Shown here: in pieces, positions 15,462-24,359 of the stretch
Layout: each line of letters starts with the position of its first letter
How positions within the stretch are numbered: the stretch's first letter is position 1
DNA from: JBCCGR01 sp039029195
GTDB taxonomy: Bacteria > Pseudomonadota > Alphaproteobacteria > Rhizobiales > Rhizobiaceae
Direction: 5' to 3'
Assembly: GCA_039029195.1 (NCBI GenBank)
Contig: JBCCGR010000043.1
Location: 1 to 40,746, forward strand
Length of the DNA stretch: 40,746 nucleotides
The notes under the pieces: generated by a model
What the model saw: only the letters and a program-made list of their open reading frames with translations
Database searches by the model: none
Told to the model about the DNA's origin: nothing
Program-made: the position numbers and the translations under genes

Positions 15462-16322
15462 TCAGTACCGCTTCCCTGCGCTAGCATCTGCGCCCTCATA
15501 GAGCACCCGGCGTTTGATTTCGGTATCGCGGCGGCAAAGGTCAAAATCCTCCTCCATCAATCGTCCGCGCGGTGGTGGTGCGATGGTGAAATTGCCGTAG
15601 CGATCCTCGCCGCTCACATGGGCCACCAAAGAGCGGTCGCCCGAGCGTTGCTTCATCGATGTCTTGATATAGCGAATGGCGGAGCCGATGCGCCGGTCAT
15701 TGGTGGTGTTGGGCCCCGAGGCATGAAACAGATGTCCATGGTGCATGGAGGCCTGCCCGGGCTGAAGCATCACCGAAACCCCATCCTCCTCGTTTACTTC
15801 TACTGCAATTTCCTGGCCGCGTGACAGCAGATTGTTTTTGTCAAACGTGTCCACATGGGGAACGAGCTGTTTCTTATGGCTGCCGGGCACAAATTTCATG
15901 CAGCCGCTTGCCTTAGTTGCGGGGGAAAGCGCCACCCAGCAGGTGGTTTCTTCCGCATCATCAAGCCCCCAATAGGTGAGGTCCTGATGCCATGAAACGA
16001 TCTTGGGGGAATTGGCTTCCTTGATGAAAAAGGCAGCACTCCACACCATGAGATCAGGCCCCAAAACGGCAGAAGCTGCCTCGATGAGCCGTTCGTTGCG
16101 GATCAGATTGTCGAACGAGGGTAAAACTCGATCAGGATAGGAAAGAAGCAAAGCCGTGCGCTCGGCATCGCCTTTCAGTTCGGCCTCGGCGGCTTCCAGA
16201 TCGTCGCGCAGGGCCTGTGCTTCATCGGCGGAAATCGCTTCGATGGGAAAGACGAACCCATCCCGATCATATTGTGCAGCGACGTCCTGTGCCGCTGGTT
16301 GTGGGCTTTGTGCTGCGGCCAA
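15462..16322 (-). CDS. PhyH-family Fe(II)/2-oxoglutarate dioxygenase C
   Basis: A 286-residue PhyH-family protein. Iron ligands are His112-x-Asp114 in 'WHQDLTYWGL' and His200 in 'HLFHASGPNTTNDRR'; the following Arg210/211 and Arg217 suit 2-oxoglutarate binding. 'SGCMKFVPGSHKK' is the family loop. The start is TTG at 16322, with GGGAGG five bases upstream; there is no in-frame ATG until residue 92, after the conserved N-terminal part has begun. It is the first gene of the operon and leaves four bases before the KPHMT-like gene. Sequence details resemble dioxygenases of secondary metabolism or halotolerance rather than human phytanoyl-CoA hydroxylase, but the substrate is unknown. Confidence 0.88.
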   Translation of the reverse strand: MAAAQSPQPAAQDVAAQYDRDGFVFPIEAISADEAQALRDDLEAAEAELKGDAERTALLLSYPDRVLPSFDNLIRNERLIEAASAVLGPDLMVWSAAFFIKEANSPKIVSWHQDLTYWGLDDAEETTCWVALSPATKASGCMKFVPGSHKKQLVPHVDTFDKNNLLSRGQEIAVEVNEEDGVSVMLQPGQASMHHGHLFHASGPNTTNDRRIGSAIRYIKTSMKQRSGDRSLVAHVSGEDRYGNFTIAPPPRGRLMEEDFDLCRRDTEIKRRVLYEGADASAGKRY

Positions 16323-16520
16323 TCGATCCTCCCAAATCCTGACCCTTTCCTTGAATTCAGTGTGGCTGAAAAACCAGGGAGGTCAATTGGTGATAGAGCT
16401 GAAGCTGGAGCCGCCATGCTGCGGTTTGCGTATTCCTGTGCGACACGTGTGAGGAATATCCTTGTCGGTTGACGCAGGATGCAACAACCTGCCGTTAAAG
16501 CGAAACAATTGGAAGAAACC

Positions 16521-18749
16521 ATGCCGCATCCCACGCCTCGCTGGTCTTGCCTGTCATCAATTTCGGGGTTCCGGCTCGCGTCGGTTGGGGAAAAACTGGC
16601 CCTTCTGGCGTTTCTTCTTTTCCTTGGCATCGCCGCGGGCTCAACGGGCGCAGACGCCAAATCCTGGAAGCCGGACAAGCGGGTCACACCAGCGCTGAAA
16701 AACGCCGCTGCTCTTTCCAAGGACATCGCCACCGATCTCAATGAATATCTGAAGCCGCTTCAGGACCGGCGAAATCAGCTCGAATCCGAGGTCATCTGGG
16801 TCATCATGGACCCCAAGCTGGATGCGGACAGGCTGCGGCGGCTGGATTCTGCAGTCAAGAATATCCAGAAACTGGGCAAGGCACTGAAATATCTGGGCTA
16901 TGCGGGTATCGCCGTCGATCTGATCGCATCTTTTCTGCCCAATGATGGCGACCCGACCCTCAAAGCTCTCGCCAGGATCAGCGATCAGATCCAGAGCCTC
17001 TCAAACAGAATGGACGATCAGTTTGAGCACACCAACGATCTGATTGCCGTCACCGCGCTGAAGCAGACCGTCAAGACGGCGATCAGTGAAATCAATTCCG
17101 ACGCCGCTCAACTTGACGCCTACAGCAACAAGCTGAAGCGTTACAATCTTGGCGGCAAAACCATCACACGTCGGGTGCGCTCCAAAAGCACCGGCAAAAT
17201 CAGAAGAAAGAAGACCAAATTCCCTGTGGTGGGCTTTCCGGCTTCAACGGGTATCAGCGGCATAAAGCCGGATATGTTGGCGCGAAAGGCCGCATTGGTG
17301 GGGGACAATTGTAGCGAGCTTTTTTCGAAGCTGATGGATGAAACCTACGGCGACTATGAAACGCTCAACATGATGGGCATCTATGTGCTGGGCAGCCTGA
17401 TAAACGCCAATCGCGCCTATGTGTCGGCCTATACGTTTCAGGCCGCGTTGGACAAACGGAGCGATCGCAAAAAGATCGATGCCTTTGTCAAACCCACAAG
17501 TCAGACCGTTAATTCCGCAACGGAAAATGCAGCAGAATTCGTCGGCAAACACTATGAGCGCTGCAATGACGCCTTTACCGAAGCGCGGTATAAACTGCGC
17601 ACCGAAGACGCGCTGATCAGCTACGCCAGGAAATATCTCAAACTGCGCCTGAATGATATTGCTGAAACCAAGAAGCCGGCGCGCCGGATTGTTGCCGAGC
17701 TCAAGAGACTACACCCGAAACATGACTGGTCTGCCCTGATATACAAAGTGCCGGAACGCGACGATTTTCATGATCTGAAGGGCGATGGCGGCTTCATCAT
17801 GCGTTTTCCGAACGACAAAACCAAGGCTGTGGTGATCAACTTCATTGAAACAGAACGGAAAATCAAAAGCTTCCGATGGTGGAACAATTGCGGGTCTGAA
17901 TATGACAAATTTACGCACATTTTTGAAGGCCGCAAGAGAAATGGCAAGATAAAAGTCTTCCAGGATATTGGATTTTCATTTAAGCGCTGGCATTTTTTCA
18001 TCAAGAGAGCTGTGGATGTATTGGATAAAATTTGTCCCTATGAAGAAAATACTTCATTTGTATGGGTTGGCGTGACCAGGCAGATCGGGCTGCCTCACTA
18101 CAGGAAAATCAGGGAATCCGAGTTTTTTACGACCAACAAAAAGGTGGTCGACATTCAGGTGGGCGAATCTTTCGCGGTCCTTACCGTTCTGGACAATATT
18201 TATGTTGGTTCTGACGGACGCTGGATCAATTATTTGCCCCGATTTGTTCTGGGTGAAAGCAAGCGATTTGGCCCGCTGGAAAATCGATATGCGGACACCA
18301 AACCGATATCCTGCAAATACAAGGAGCCCATTGGCGGGGTCCGGCTGAGAAAGGGAGGCAACCGCCTGTTTCTTTCAATCCAATGCCCTGATTCCTGGCG
18401 GTCAAAGAGCAAAAAGCGGTCGGACAAGAATTACTTCGGCCCGATGGAAAATCTCTATGCCAATTCAAAGGCCGTGGAGTGTCCGCGCGGCGAATTTGTA
18501 ATCGAGATTTCACTCTTACAGAGTGGCAATCGGGTGACCCCGAAAATTGTCTGCGCCAAGCCAAAGCGCAAGACAGGCAAAACCTACACTGCCAAATGGA
18601 CAAAGAAATATTTCGGCCCGCTGGAAGACACCTATGCCGACACGCACAAGCAGGTGTGTCCGGGGAACTCCTTCCTTGCAGGCTTCCGCCTTGGCAAACG
18701 CGCCGGCCGTCTCACTCCAAGGCTGTTTTGCCGGAGATTGTATAACTGA
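16521..18749 (+). CDS. Large secreted protein of unknown function with three C-terminal Cys-pair repeats
   Basis: A 742-residue protein I cannot assign to a family. A signal peptide is visible ('KLALLAFLLFLGIAAGSTGADA', cleavage near residue 46). Residues ~50-190 are helical, with a hydrophobic hairpin 'LGYAGIAVDLIASFL' followed by an amphipathic stretch 'LKALARISDQIQSL' likely to form a coiled coil. Residues ~200-430 stay helix-rich, and ~430-580 are strand-rich. Residues 581-742 are three repeats (starts 581, 637, 696), each with FGPxE and Cys-x23-Cys. The architecture suits an exported pore-forming or surface-binding protein, which is inference only. The ATG at 16521 is chosen because GGAAG precedes it; an ATG 42 bases earlier is possible. 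The segment around 17.85-18.12 kb is clearly more AT-rich than its surroundings. Confidence 0.8.
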   Translation: MPHPTPRWSCLSSISGFRLASVGEKLALLAFLLFLGIAAGSTGADAKSWKPDKRVTPALKNAAALSKDIATDLNEYLKPLQDRRNQLESEVIWVIMDPKLDADRLRRLDSAVKNIQKLGKALKYLGYAGIAVDLIASFLPNDGDPTLKALARISDQIQSLSNRMDDQFEHTNDLIAVTALKQTVKTAISEINSDAAQLDAYSNKLKRYNLGGKTITRRVRSKSTGKIRRKKTKFPVVGFPASTGISGIKPDMLARKAALVGDNCSELFSKLMDETYGDYETLNMMGIYVLGSLINANRAYVSAYTFQAALDKRSDRKKIDAFVKPTSQTVNSATENAAEFVGKHYERCNDAFTEARYKLRTEDALISYARKYLKLRLNDIAETKKPARRIVAELKRLHPKHDWSALIYKVPERDDFHDLKGDGGFIMRFPNDKTKAVVINFIETERKIKSFRWWNNCGSEYDKFTHIFEGRKRNGKIKVFQDIGFSFKRWHFFIKRAVDVLDKICPYEENTSFVWVGVTRQIGLPHYRKIRESEFFTTNKKVVDIQVGESFAVLTVLDNIYVGSDGRWINYLPRFVLGESKRFGPLENRYADTKPISCKYKEPIGGVRLRKGGNRLFLSIQCPDSWRSKSKKRSDKNYFGPMENLYANSKAVECPRGEFVIEISLLQSGNRVTPKIVCAKPKRKTGKTYTAKWTKKYFGPLEDTYADTHKQVCPGNSFLAGFRLGKRAGRLTPRLFCRRLYN
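18261..18746 (+). repeat. Three C-terminal protein repeats of about 56-59 residues
   Basis: Repeat starts are 18261, 18429 and 18606. In all three the Phe of FGP lies exactly 15 residues before the first Cys, and the second Cys follows after exactly 23 residues (598/622, 654/678, 713/737). Shared positions include FGP-[LM]-E, YA-[DN], a Gly/Ile-rich strand and a basic N/G-R turn. A three-fold beta-prism or trefoil with one disulfide per lobe is a reasonable model. Confidence 0.85.
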
Positions 18750-18802
18750 GGTTTGGCTGAGAGTTCTGAGATTTTCGGTGGCTGGGACGAATGAGATTTG
18801 AG

Positions 18803-19432
18803 CTATCGGTTTGGCAGATGATCAATGAAGCCGGCATCGATCAAAGCCAAATATGCCTGACGAACATGCTTCGGTATGTCGACGTCCGTTTGAAATCCAA
18901 GTTTTGCATAGGACTCCATGCGGTCGACATCTCCAACCATTTCACAGATGAGGGCGCGTTCATCATGATGCGGTAGCGGTTGTGCCGCGAACGGCACATC
19001 TGGAGCGGTCACCAGTGATCGGACGTCGCTCCATTGCTTTTCCGCCGTCGCTTTGCACCTGAGCTGGGTCTGAGGTTTTGTCACAAAGATCACGCGCGTC
19101 GCGTCGGGGATCAGCTCGGCACTAAATCGCACATTCTCACCGATGTTCGATGCGTGCGGCTCCAGCACGATCGCGCTTTCTGCGACACCGTCAGCAACCG
19201 CATGCTCCTTGAACGCCTCCGCCTCGCCGTTGGGAAAGAGTTCGCGGGTCCAATTGCCGGAAGAACCTGTGAAGACAATCTTTTCGGCCCATCCTGCGTG
19301 GAACAATCTTGCGCAATGCGAAGCGACGCGGATGTCATACGAGCCCAGACCAATGATCGCATCCGCGCGGACAAGCTCATCGTAAATGCAATGGAAATCC
19401 CAAAGGACCAGCGCTGCGTCTTGGATATTCAT
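18803..19432 (-). CDS. DUF218/YdcF-like protein
   Basis: A 209-residue soluble protein with the DUF218 (SanA/ElyC/YdcF) pattern: 'DAIIGLGSYDIRVASHCARLF' (first strand and Gly loop), 'KIVFTGSSGN', 'ILEPHASNIGEN'-type segment seen here as 'LEPHASNIGENVRFS', and 'VIFVTKPQTQLRCKATAEKQW'. YdcF of E. coli binds S-adenosylmethionine; other members affect cell-envelope carbohydrates. There is no signal peptide or membrane segment. AAGGAG about eight bases upstream supports the start. It is divergent from the fusion gene, with 261 bases between them in which I see no clear motif. Confidence 0.82.
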   Translation of the reverse strand: MNIQDAALVLWDFHCIYDELVRADAIIGLGSYDIRVASHCARLFHAGWAEKIVFTGSSGNWTRELFPNGEAEAFKEHAVADGVAESAIVLEPHASNIGENVRFSAELIPDATRVIFVTKPQTQLRCKATAEKQWSDVRSLVTAPDVPFAAQPLPHHDERALICEMVGDVDRMESYAKLGFQTDVDIPKHVRQAYLALIDAGFIDHLPNR

Positions 19433-19693
19433 CGCTGTGGCTCCTTGGGCATTGATGATGCGCCGATTGAACTAGACAAGCGCAAGATACAATCAGTGCT
19501 TCAGTGTTTCACCAGCTAACCTTGCGAAGCAACAAAATTGCCGTTCGTGCTTCTCGTGGTTTTCGGTTCGGCAACAGGACAGGGCGCATCGTACACCACC
19601 TGTCGAAATTCAATTCGCACAACGTCTGATTTTGGATATCTAGATGTCAGTCCGTTCACGTCCAAAACGTGCAGTCGCAAGGAACTCCCAGCC

Positions 19694-22600
19694 ATGACGA
19701 ACCGTCAATTCACAGACCATTGGGCGCGTGCCTTGGCGGAGGGCTGGGGAATTGAGGCAGAGCTTCTCCGTCTCGATGGCGAGTATGATCTGAACTTTCT
19801 GGCCGAGACGCAAGATGGTGCGGACTATGTCCTGAAGGTTATGCGCCCGAATTGCGAAGAGGTGCTTGTCGATTTGCAGATCGAAGCATTTTCGCATCTT
19901 GAATCCGTGCCTGAAAAGGTGCTGTGCCCTCGGGTATTCCCCGCATCGGACGGCGAGAAATTTCAGCAGGTTCGGGACCAGAACGGAGAAAATCGACTGG
20001 TCTGGATGCTCGAATGTTTGCCGGGCCGGTGTTACGCCGATCTAGCCACAAAAGACCCTGACCTGATCCAGCAGATCGGGCGGGAACTGGGTCGTATCGC
20101 CAAGGCCCTTGCCAGTTTTGAACACGAAGGGCTTCAGCGGGACTTTAAATGGAACCTTGTTCAGGGGGATTGGATTGAAACGGAACTGTCATGCATTTCC
20201 GATCCAACCCGCCGCGCCGTTCTGGAGGATGTCTGCAAGGGATTTGCGGTGGCAAAATCCACTCTGGATGCTTTGCCCGAGCAGGCGATCCACAATGATG
20301 CCAATGACTACAATATTCTGATCGAAAGCTTCACCGCGCGCAAACCGGCACTCGCCGGCATCATTGATCTGGGCGATATGTGTGCGGCTCCGCGAGTGTG
20401 CGATCTTGCGATTGCTGGTGCCTATATCGTGCTTGATCATCCCGAGCCCGAAGCTGCCCTGTCCGCTCTGGTCGCCGGATACCACGCAGCCTATCCGCTG
20501 GAGGAAGACGAGGTAGATCTGATCTGGCCGCTGCTGCGAATGCGCCTGGCGGTGAGCGTTGTGAATTCGACAATGATGGCGCTCAACAATCCAGATGACC
20601 CCTATGTCACCATCTCGCAGGCTCCCGCGTGGCGGTTCCTCGAAGACGAGTCGATTGATGGCGATCTGATGACAGCAAGACTGCGTGTCGTCTGCGGTCT
20701 GCCAGTCGTTAAGGGTGCTGACAGGGTGATGGCCTGGCTTGCAGCGGAGCGCGGAAATTTTGCGCCCGTGATGGGGCGTGATTTGAGCGATGCTCCGTTC
20801 AATTCAATCTCCGTGGAGCACTCCACCTGGCCGCGAAACCCGTTTGACATGCCGCTGGAAGAAGCAGCGCTGGTGGGCGAGGAATTCAACCGCGAAGGCG
20901 ACATCTGGCTGGGCCACTATCATGAGCCACGCCTCGTCTATACCGACAAAGCGTTTCGCAAAGGCCCGTGGAAAGCCAGCGCCCGCCGCACGGTGCATTT
21001 GGGGATTGATGCCTTTGCCGACGCTGGCCATGCCATTCATGCCCCGATGGCAGGAGAGGTGGTGGTTGCCGACTATCGCGGCGGGCATCTGGATTACGGC
21101 GGAGTAATCATTCTGCGCCATCAAACCCCTCAGGGCGATGTGTTTTTCACACTCTACGGCCACCTCGATCCGGAGTTTCTGAGCCGACTCGAACCCGGAA
21201 GTCAGGTGGCGAAAGGGGAAGTCTTCTGCCGTTTGGGCGACCATGCCATGAACGGTGGGTGGTCACCGCATCTGCATTTCCAGCTTGCAATGAGCACGAA
21301 GGGGATTGAGGCCGACTGGCCCGGTGTTGGCGATCCCGATGACATGGCGTTCTGGCGGGCTCTATGCCCCAATCCGGCGGCATTGATGAACCTGCCGGAC
21401 GACAGGGCGCGCTATGTGCCGACCGACAAGCGCACCGTTCTTGCGGATCGTAAGACCAATTTTGCTGGCAATCTCAGTCTCACCTATGCCGACCCGGTCA
21501 TGCTGGTGCGGGGCTGGAAGCATCACCTGTTTGACGAATGGGGCCGACCTTATCTCGATGCCTACAACAATGTGCCTCATGTGGGCCACGCCCATCCGCG
21601 CATTCAGGCTGTTGCGGCGGATCAGCTCAAAAGGGTGAATTCCAACACCCGCTATCTGCACCCCGCGCAGACGGCATTTGCAGAAAAGATCCTGTCGAAA
21701 ATGCCAGACGAGTTTGAAGTCTGTTTCTTCGTGAATTCAGGCAGCGAGGCCAACGAACTCGCCCTGCGGCTTGCCCGGGCTCACAGCGGTGCGAAGGGCA
21801 TTGTGACGCCGGATCACGGCTATCATGGAAACACCAACGATGCGGTGGCGATTTCGGCTTACAAGTTCAACAAGCCGGGCGGTATCGGCAAAGCAGACTG
21901 GGTCGAACTGGTTGAGGTGGCGGATGATTATCGGGGCAGCTTCAAGCGAAACGATCTCGATCGCGCCAAGAACTTTGCGAACTTTGTCGATCCGGCGATT
22001 GCGCGGCTAAAAGAAACGCCACACGGCTTTGCGGGGTTCATCGCCGAAACTTTCCCTTCCGTTAGCGGTCAGATCATTCCGCCTCAAGGCTATCTCGCTG
22101 AGGTCTATCGCAAAGTGCGGGCCGCCGGTGGGATCTGTATCGCGGATGAAGTGCAGACCGGACTGGGTCGGTTGGGTGAATACTATTTCGCCTTTGAGCA
22201 TCAGGGTGCCCGGCCAGACATCGTTGTGCTGGGTAAGCCTTTGGGCAACGGTCACCCGATTGGCGCTGTGATTACCACGCGCGCGATTGCCGACAGTTTT
22301 GACAACGGCATCGAGTTCTTCTCTACGTTTGGCGGTTCGACCTTGTCCTGTCGGATTGGAAAGAAAGTTCTCGACATTGTCGACGAAGAAGGACTTCAGG
22401 AAAATGCCCGGATCATGGGCCACCGTCTGCTGGATGTTCTGCGCGCCCTGCAGCAAAAGCATCCCGCCATCGGTGATGTGCGCGGCCTGGGCCTGTTTGT
22501 TGGGGTCGAGTTGATCCATCCGGATGGTTCGGAAGCGACCGACATCTGCGCTTTCGTCAAAAATCGTATGCGCGAGTACCGTATTCTGATCGGCAGCGAC

Positions 22601-22714
22601 GGCCCAAAGGACAACATCCTGAAAATCAGGCCTCCGCTGACCATTGAGGCTGATGATGTCGATATGCTGGTTTCCGTGCTCGATCAGGTGCTATCAGAGT
22701 TAGACCAGGTCTGA
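19694..22714 (+). CDS. Three-domain fusion: APH-type kinase, M23 peptidase-like domain, class III aminotransferase
   Basis: A protein of 1006 residues. Residues ~25-330 are an aminoglycoside-phosphotransferase/choline-kinase fold with catalytic 'HNDANDYNIL' (~199) and 'IIDLGDM'. Residues ~400-545 are an M23/LytM domain with both zinc motifs intact: H-x3-D in 'HLGIDAF' (~434) and 'HLHFQL' (~526). Residues ~590-1003 are a class III PLP enzyme with 'NSGSEANELALRLAR', 'DEVQTGLGR' and the Schiff-base Lys near 847 ('LGKPLGNGHP'). Human hydroxylysine kinase and the phospho-lyases of phosphohydroxylysine and phosphoethanolamine belong to the first and third families, so a kinase followed by ammonia/phosphate elimination is a plausible pathway. 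No signal peptide is present. The ATG at 19694 has AAGGA upstream; a longer TTG-started version adds 52 unlikely residues. Confidence 0.9.
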   Translation: MTNRQFTDHWARALAEGWGIEAELLRLDGEYDLNFLAETQDGADYVLKVMRPNCEEVLVDLQIEAFSHLESVPEKVLCPRVFPASDGEKFQQVRDQNGENRLVWMLECLPGRCYADLATKDPDLIQQIGRELGRIAKALASFEHEGLQRDFKWNLVQGDWIETELSCISDPTRRAVLEDVCKGFAVAKSTLDALPEQAIHNDANDYNILIESFTARKPALAGIIDLGDMCAAPRVCDLAIAGAYIVLDHPEPEAALSALVAGYHAAYPLEEDEVDLIWPLLRMRLAVSVVNSTMMALNNPDDPYVTISQAPAWRFLEDESIDGDLMTARLRVVCGLPVVKGADRVMAWLAAERGNFAPVMGRDLSDAPFNSISVEHSTWPRNPFDMPLEEAALVGEEFNREGDIWLGHYHEPRLVYTDKAFRKGPWKASARRTVHLGIDAFADAGHAIHAPMAGEVVVADYRGGHLDYGGVIILRHQTPQGDVFFTLYGHLDPEFLSRLEPGSQVAKGEVFCRLGDHAMNGGWSPHLHFQLAMSTKGIEADWPGVGDPDDMAFWRALCPNPAALMNLPDDRARYVPTDKRTVLADRKTNFAGNLSLTYADPVMLVRGWKHHLFDEWGRPYLDAYNNVPHVGHAHPRIQAVAADQLKRVNSNTRYLHPAQTAFAEKILSKMPDEFEVCFFVNSGSEANELALRLARAHSGAKGIVTPDHGYHGNTNDAVAISAYKFNKPGGIGKADWVELVEVADDYRGSFKRNDLDRAKNFANFVDPAIARLKETPHGFAGFIAETFPSVSGQIIPPQGYLAEVYRKVRAAGGICIADEVQTGLGRLGEYYFAFEHQGARPDIVVLGKPLGNGHPIGAVITTRAIADSFDNGIEFFSTFGGSTLSCRIGKKVLDIVDEEGLQENARIMGHRLLDVLRALQQKHPAIGDVRGLGLFVGVELIHPDGSEATDICAFVKNRMREYRILIGSDGPKDNILKIRPPLTIEADDVDMLVSVLDQVLSELDQV

Positions 22715-22732
22715 GTTTTTCGCTCGCGGCAA

Positions 22733-22749
22733 CTCGAACGAAGTTCGAG
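22733..22749. repeat. Small hairpin between convergent genes
   Basis: Arms CTCGAAC (22733-22739) and GTTCGAG (22743-22749) with a 3-base loop lie in the 123-base gap between the fusion gene and tctA. No T-run follows on either strand, so a terminator role is uncertain. Confidence 0.4.
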
Positions 22750-22837
22750 CGCCTGCGCGGGCGCGGCGCAAAAGCGCTGGTCGGCTCTTCGCCTCCTGAG
22801 GGATTTCGAGTTTTTCTGAAACCTTCCAACTGCGTGG

Positions 22838-24349
22838 TTATTCACTCTCCGCGCTGTCGCCGCCCCGGTTGCTTCGCAGGAAATACACCACAGCCACGAC
22901 CGACATTGCCAGCAGCGCCAGTGCAACGGGATAGTTGATCACGCGGGTCAGGTCTCCATTCATCAGGGCCAGTGACTGGGCAATTGATATTTCCAGCCTT
23001 GGGCCGAGAAAGAACGCGATGATCATGATGACAATCGAATAACCATATGCCGACATGAGGTAACCGATCACCGCAAAGATCATCATGATGGCAACGCCGA
23101 ACAGTCCGCCGGACGCCATTGACACGCCAACGATGCACATCAGCAGGGCAGAGGCGAAAATGATTGATTCCGGTGCGGCCATCACCTTCACCCAAAAGCG
23201 CAGGCCAACCTGCCCGATCCACAGGTTGACGAAATTCGCCATGATCATGGCTCCGAACAATCCGTAGACCAGCCGACCCTGATTTTCGAACAACAAGGGG
23301 CCGGGCTGCATGCCATGAATCATGAAGGCGCTGATGATCAATGCCGCTCCAACGCTGCCGGGAATGCCTAGTGTGAGCAGGGGGATCAGATTGGCTCCAA
23401 CCACCGATGAATTTGCAGATTCGGCTGCGGCAATGCCTTTGATGTTTCCCTTGCCGAAACTCTCGGGCTCCTTGGATGCGGCCTTTGTAAATGCATAGGA
23501 CATGAAGGCCGCAGCCGTTGATCCAATGCCCGGTAGGGCGCCGAGGATTGTTCCTGTGAACGCACCGCGCAGCATGACATATCGGCACGACCAGTATTCC
23601 GCCCAACTGACCCGTTGATCGGCCGGGTCACCGCCTTCGGGCAGTTTGATTGCAGACGTCACAGTCCCCTTTGCATCGGCCAGACGCCGCAAAATTTCTG
23701 AGATTGCCAGTGCCCCGATGGCCACCGAGGCAAGCGGCAATCCGTCGTAGAGGTCCCAAACTCCAAATATAAGCCGTGGTGTGTAATTTTCCGGGTCACT
23801 TCCGATCGATGCAAAGAGCAGCCCGAGTGCCGCTGCAATCACACCCTTGGCTATCGATTTACCGATGAGGCCTGTCAGAACCGCGAACGCGAACACCATC
23901 AACGCTGTTACCTCCACCGGCCCCATGCGCAATGCGAGGATTGCCAGTGGTGCCGACACCGTTATCAGCACGATATCGCTGAACGTGTCTCCGGTGATGG
24001 AGGAAAACAGCGCCATTTTGGTGGCTTTCAGGGGTTTTCCTTGCTTGGCCAGTGGATGACCGTCCAGCGCCGTTGCTGCTGCATCCGGCGTCCCAGGCGT
24101 GTTCATCAACACCGCAGGGATAGCGCCTCCGACCAAGCCGCCTTTGTTGACGCCGATCAGGAACGCGATTGCGGGGAGCGGGTCGAGCGTGAACGTGAAA
24201 GGAATGGCGATGGCCATTGCCATGATGGGTCCAATACCCGGTATGGCGCCAACAAACTGACCCAACAGCACGCCAAAGACCACGAACAGCAAGTTGTACA
24301 CCGAAAAGGCATCGCCAAATCCTGCCAGAATTATTGACAAATCCACCAT
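22838..24349 (-). CDS. tctA: Tripartite tricarboxylate transporter, large membrane subunit TctA
   Basis: A 503-residue polytopic membrane protein with about twelve hydrophobic segments. Typical TctA segments are 'LFVVFGVLLGQFVGAIPGIGPIMAMAIAIPFTF' and the second half-repeat 'GAFTGTILGALPGIGSTAAAFMSYAFTK', which together carry the paired PGIG loops, plus 'GGLVGGAIPAVLMNTPGTPDAAAT'. TctA is the transport channel of a secondary carrier that uses a periplasmic binding protein and an ion gradient. It is the last gene of marR-tctC-tctB-tctA, ten bases after tctB. Substrate cannot be told from sequence; TTT systems carry citrate, other carboxylates and aromatic acids. Confidence 0.93.
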   Translation of the reverse strand: MVDLSIILAGFGDAFSVYNLLFVVFGVLLGQFVGAIPGIGPIMAMAIAIPFTFTLDPLPAIAFLIGVNKGGLVGGAIPAVLMNTPGTPDAAATALDGHPLAKQGKPLKATKMALFSSITGDTFSDIVLITVSAPLAILALRMGPVEVTALMVFAFAVLTGLIGKSIAKGVIAAALGLLFASIGSDPENYTPRLIFGVWDLYDGLPLASVAIGALAISEILRRLADAKGTVTSAIKLPEGGDPADQRVSWAEYWSCRYVMLRGAFTGTILGALPGIGSTAAAFMSYAFTKAASKEPESFGKGNIKGIAAAESANSSVVGANLIPLLTLGIPGSVGAALIISAFMIHGMQPGPLLFENQGRLVYGLFGAMIMANFVNLWIGQVGLRFWVKVMAAPESIIFASALLMCIVGVSMASGGLFGVAIMMIFAVIGYLMSAYGYSIVIMIIAFFLGPRLEISIAQSLALMNGDLTRVINYPVALALLAMSVVAVVYFLRSNRGGDSAESE

Positions 24350-24359
24350 CTGCGCGCCC

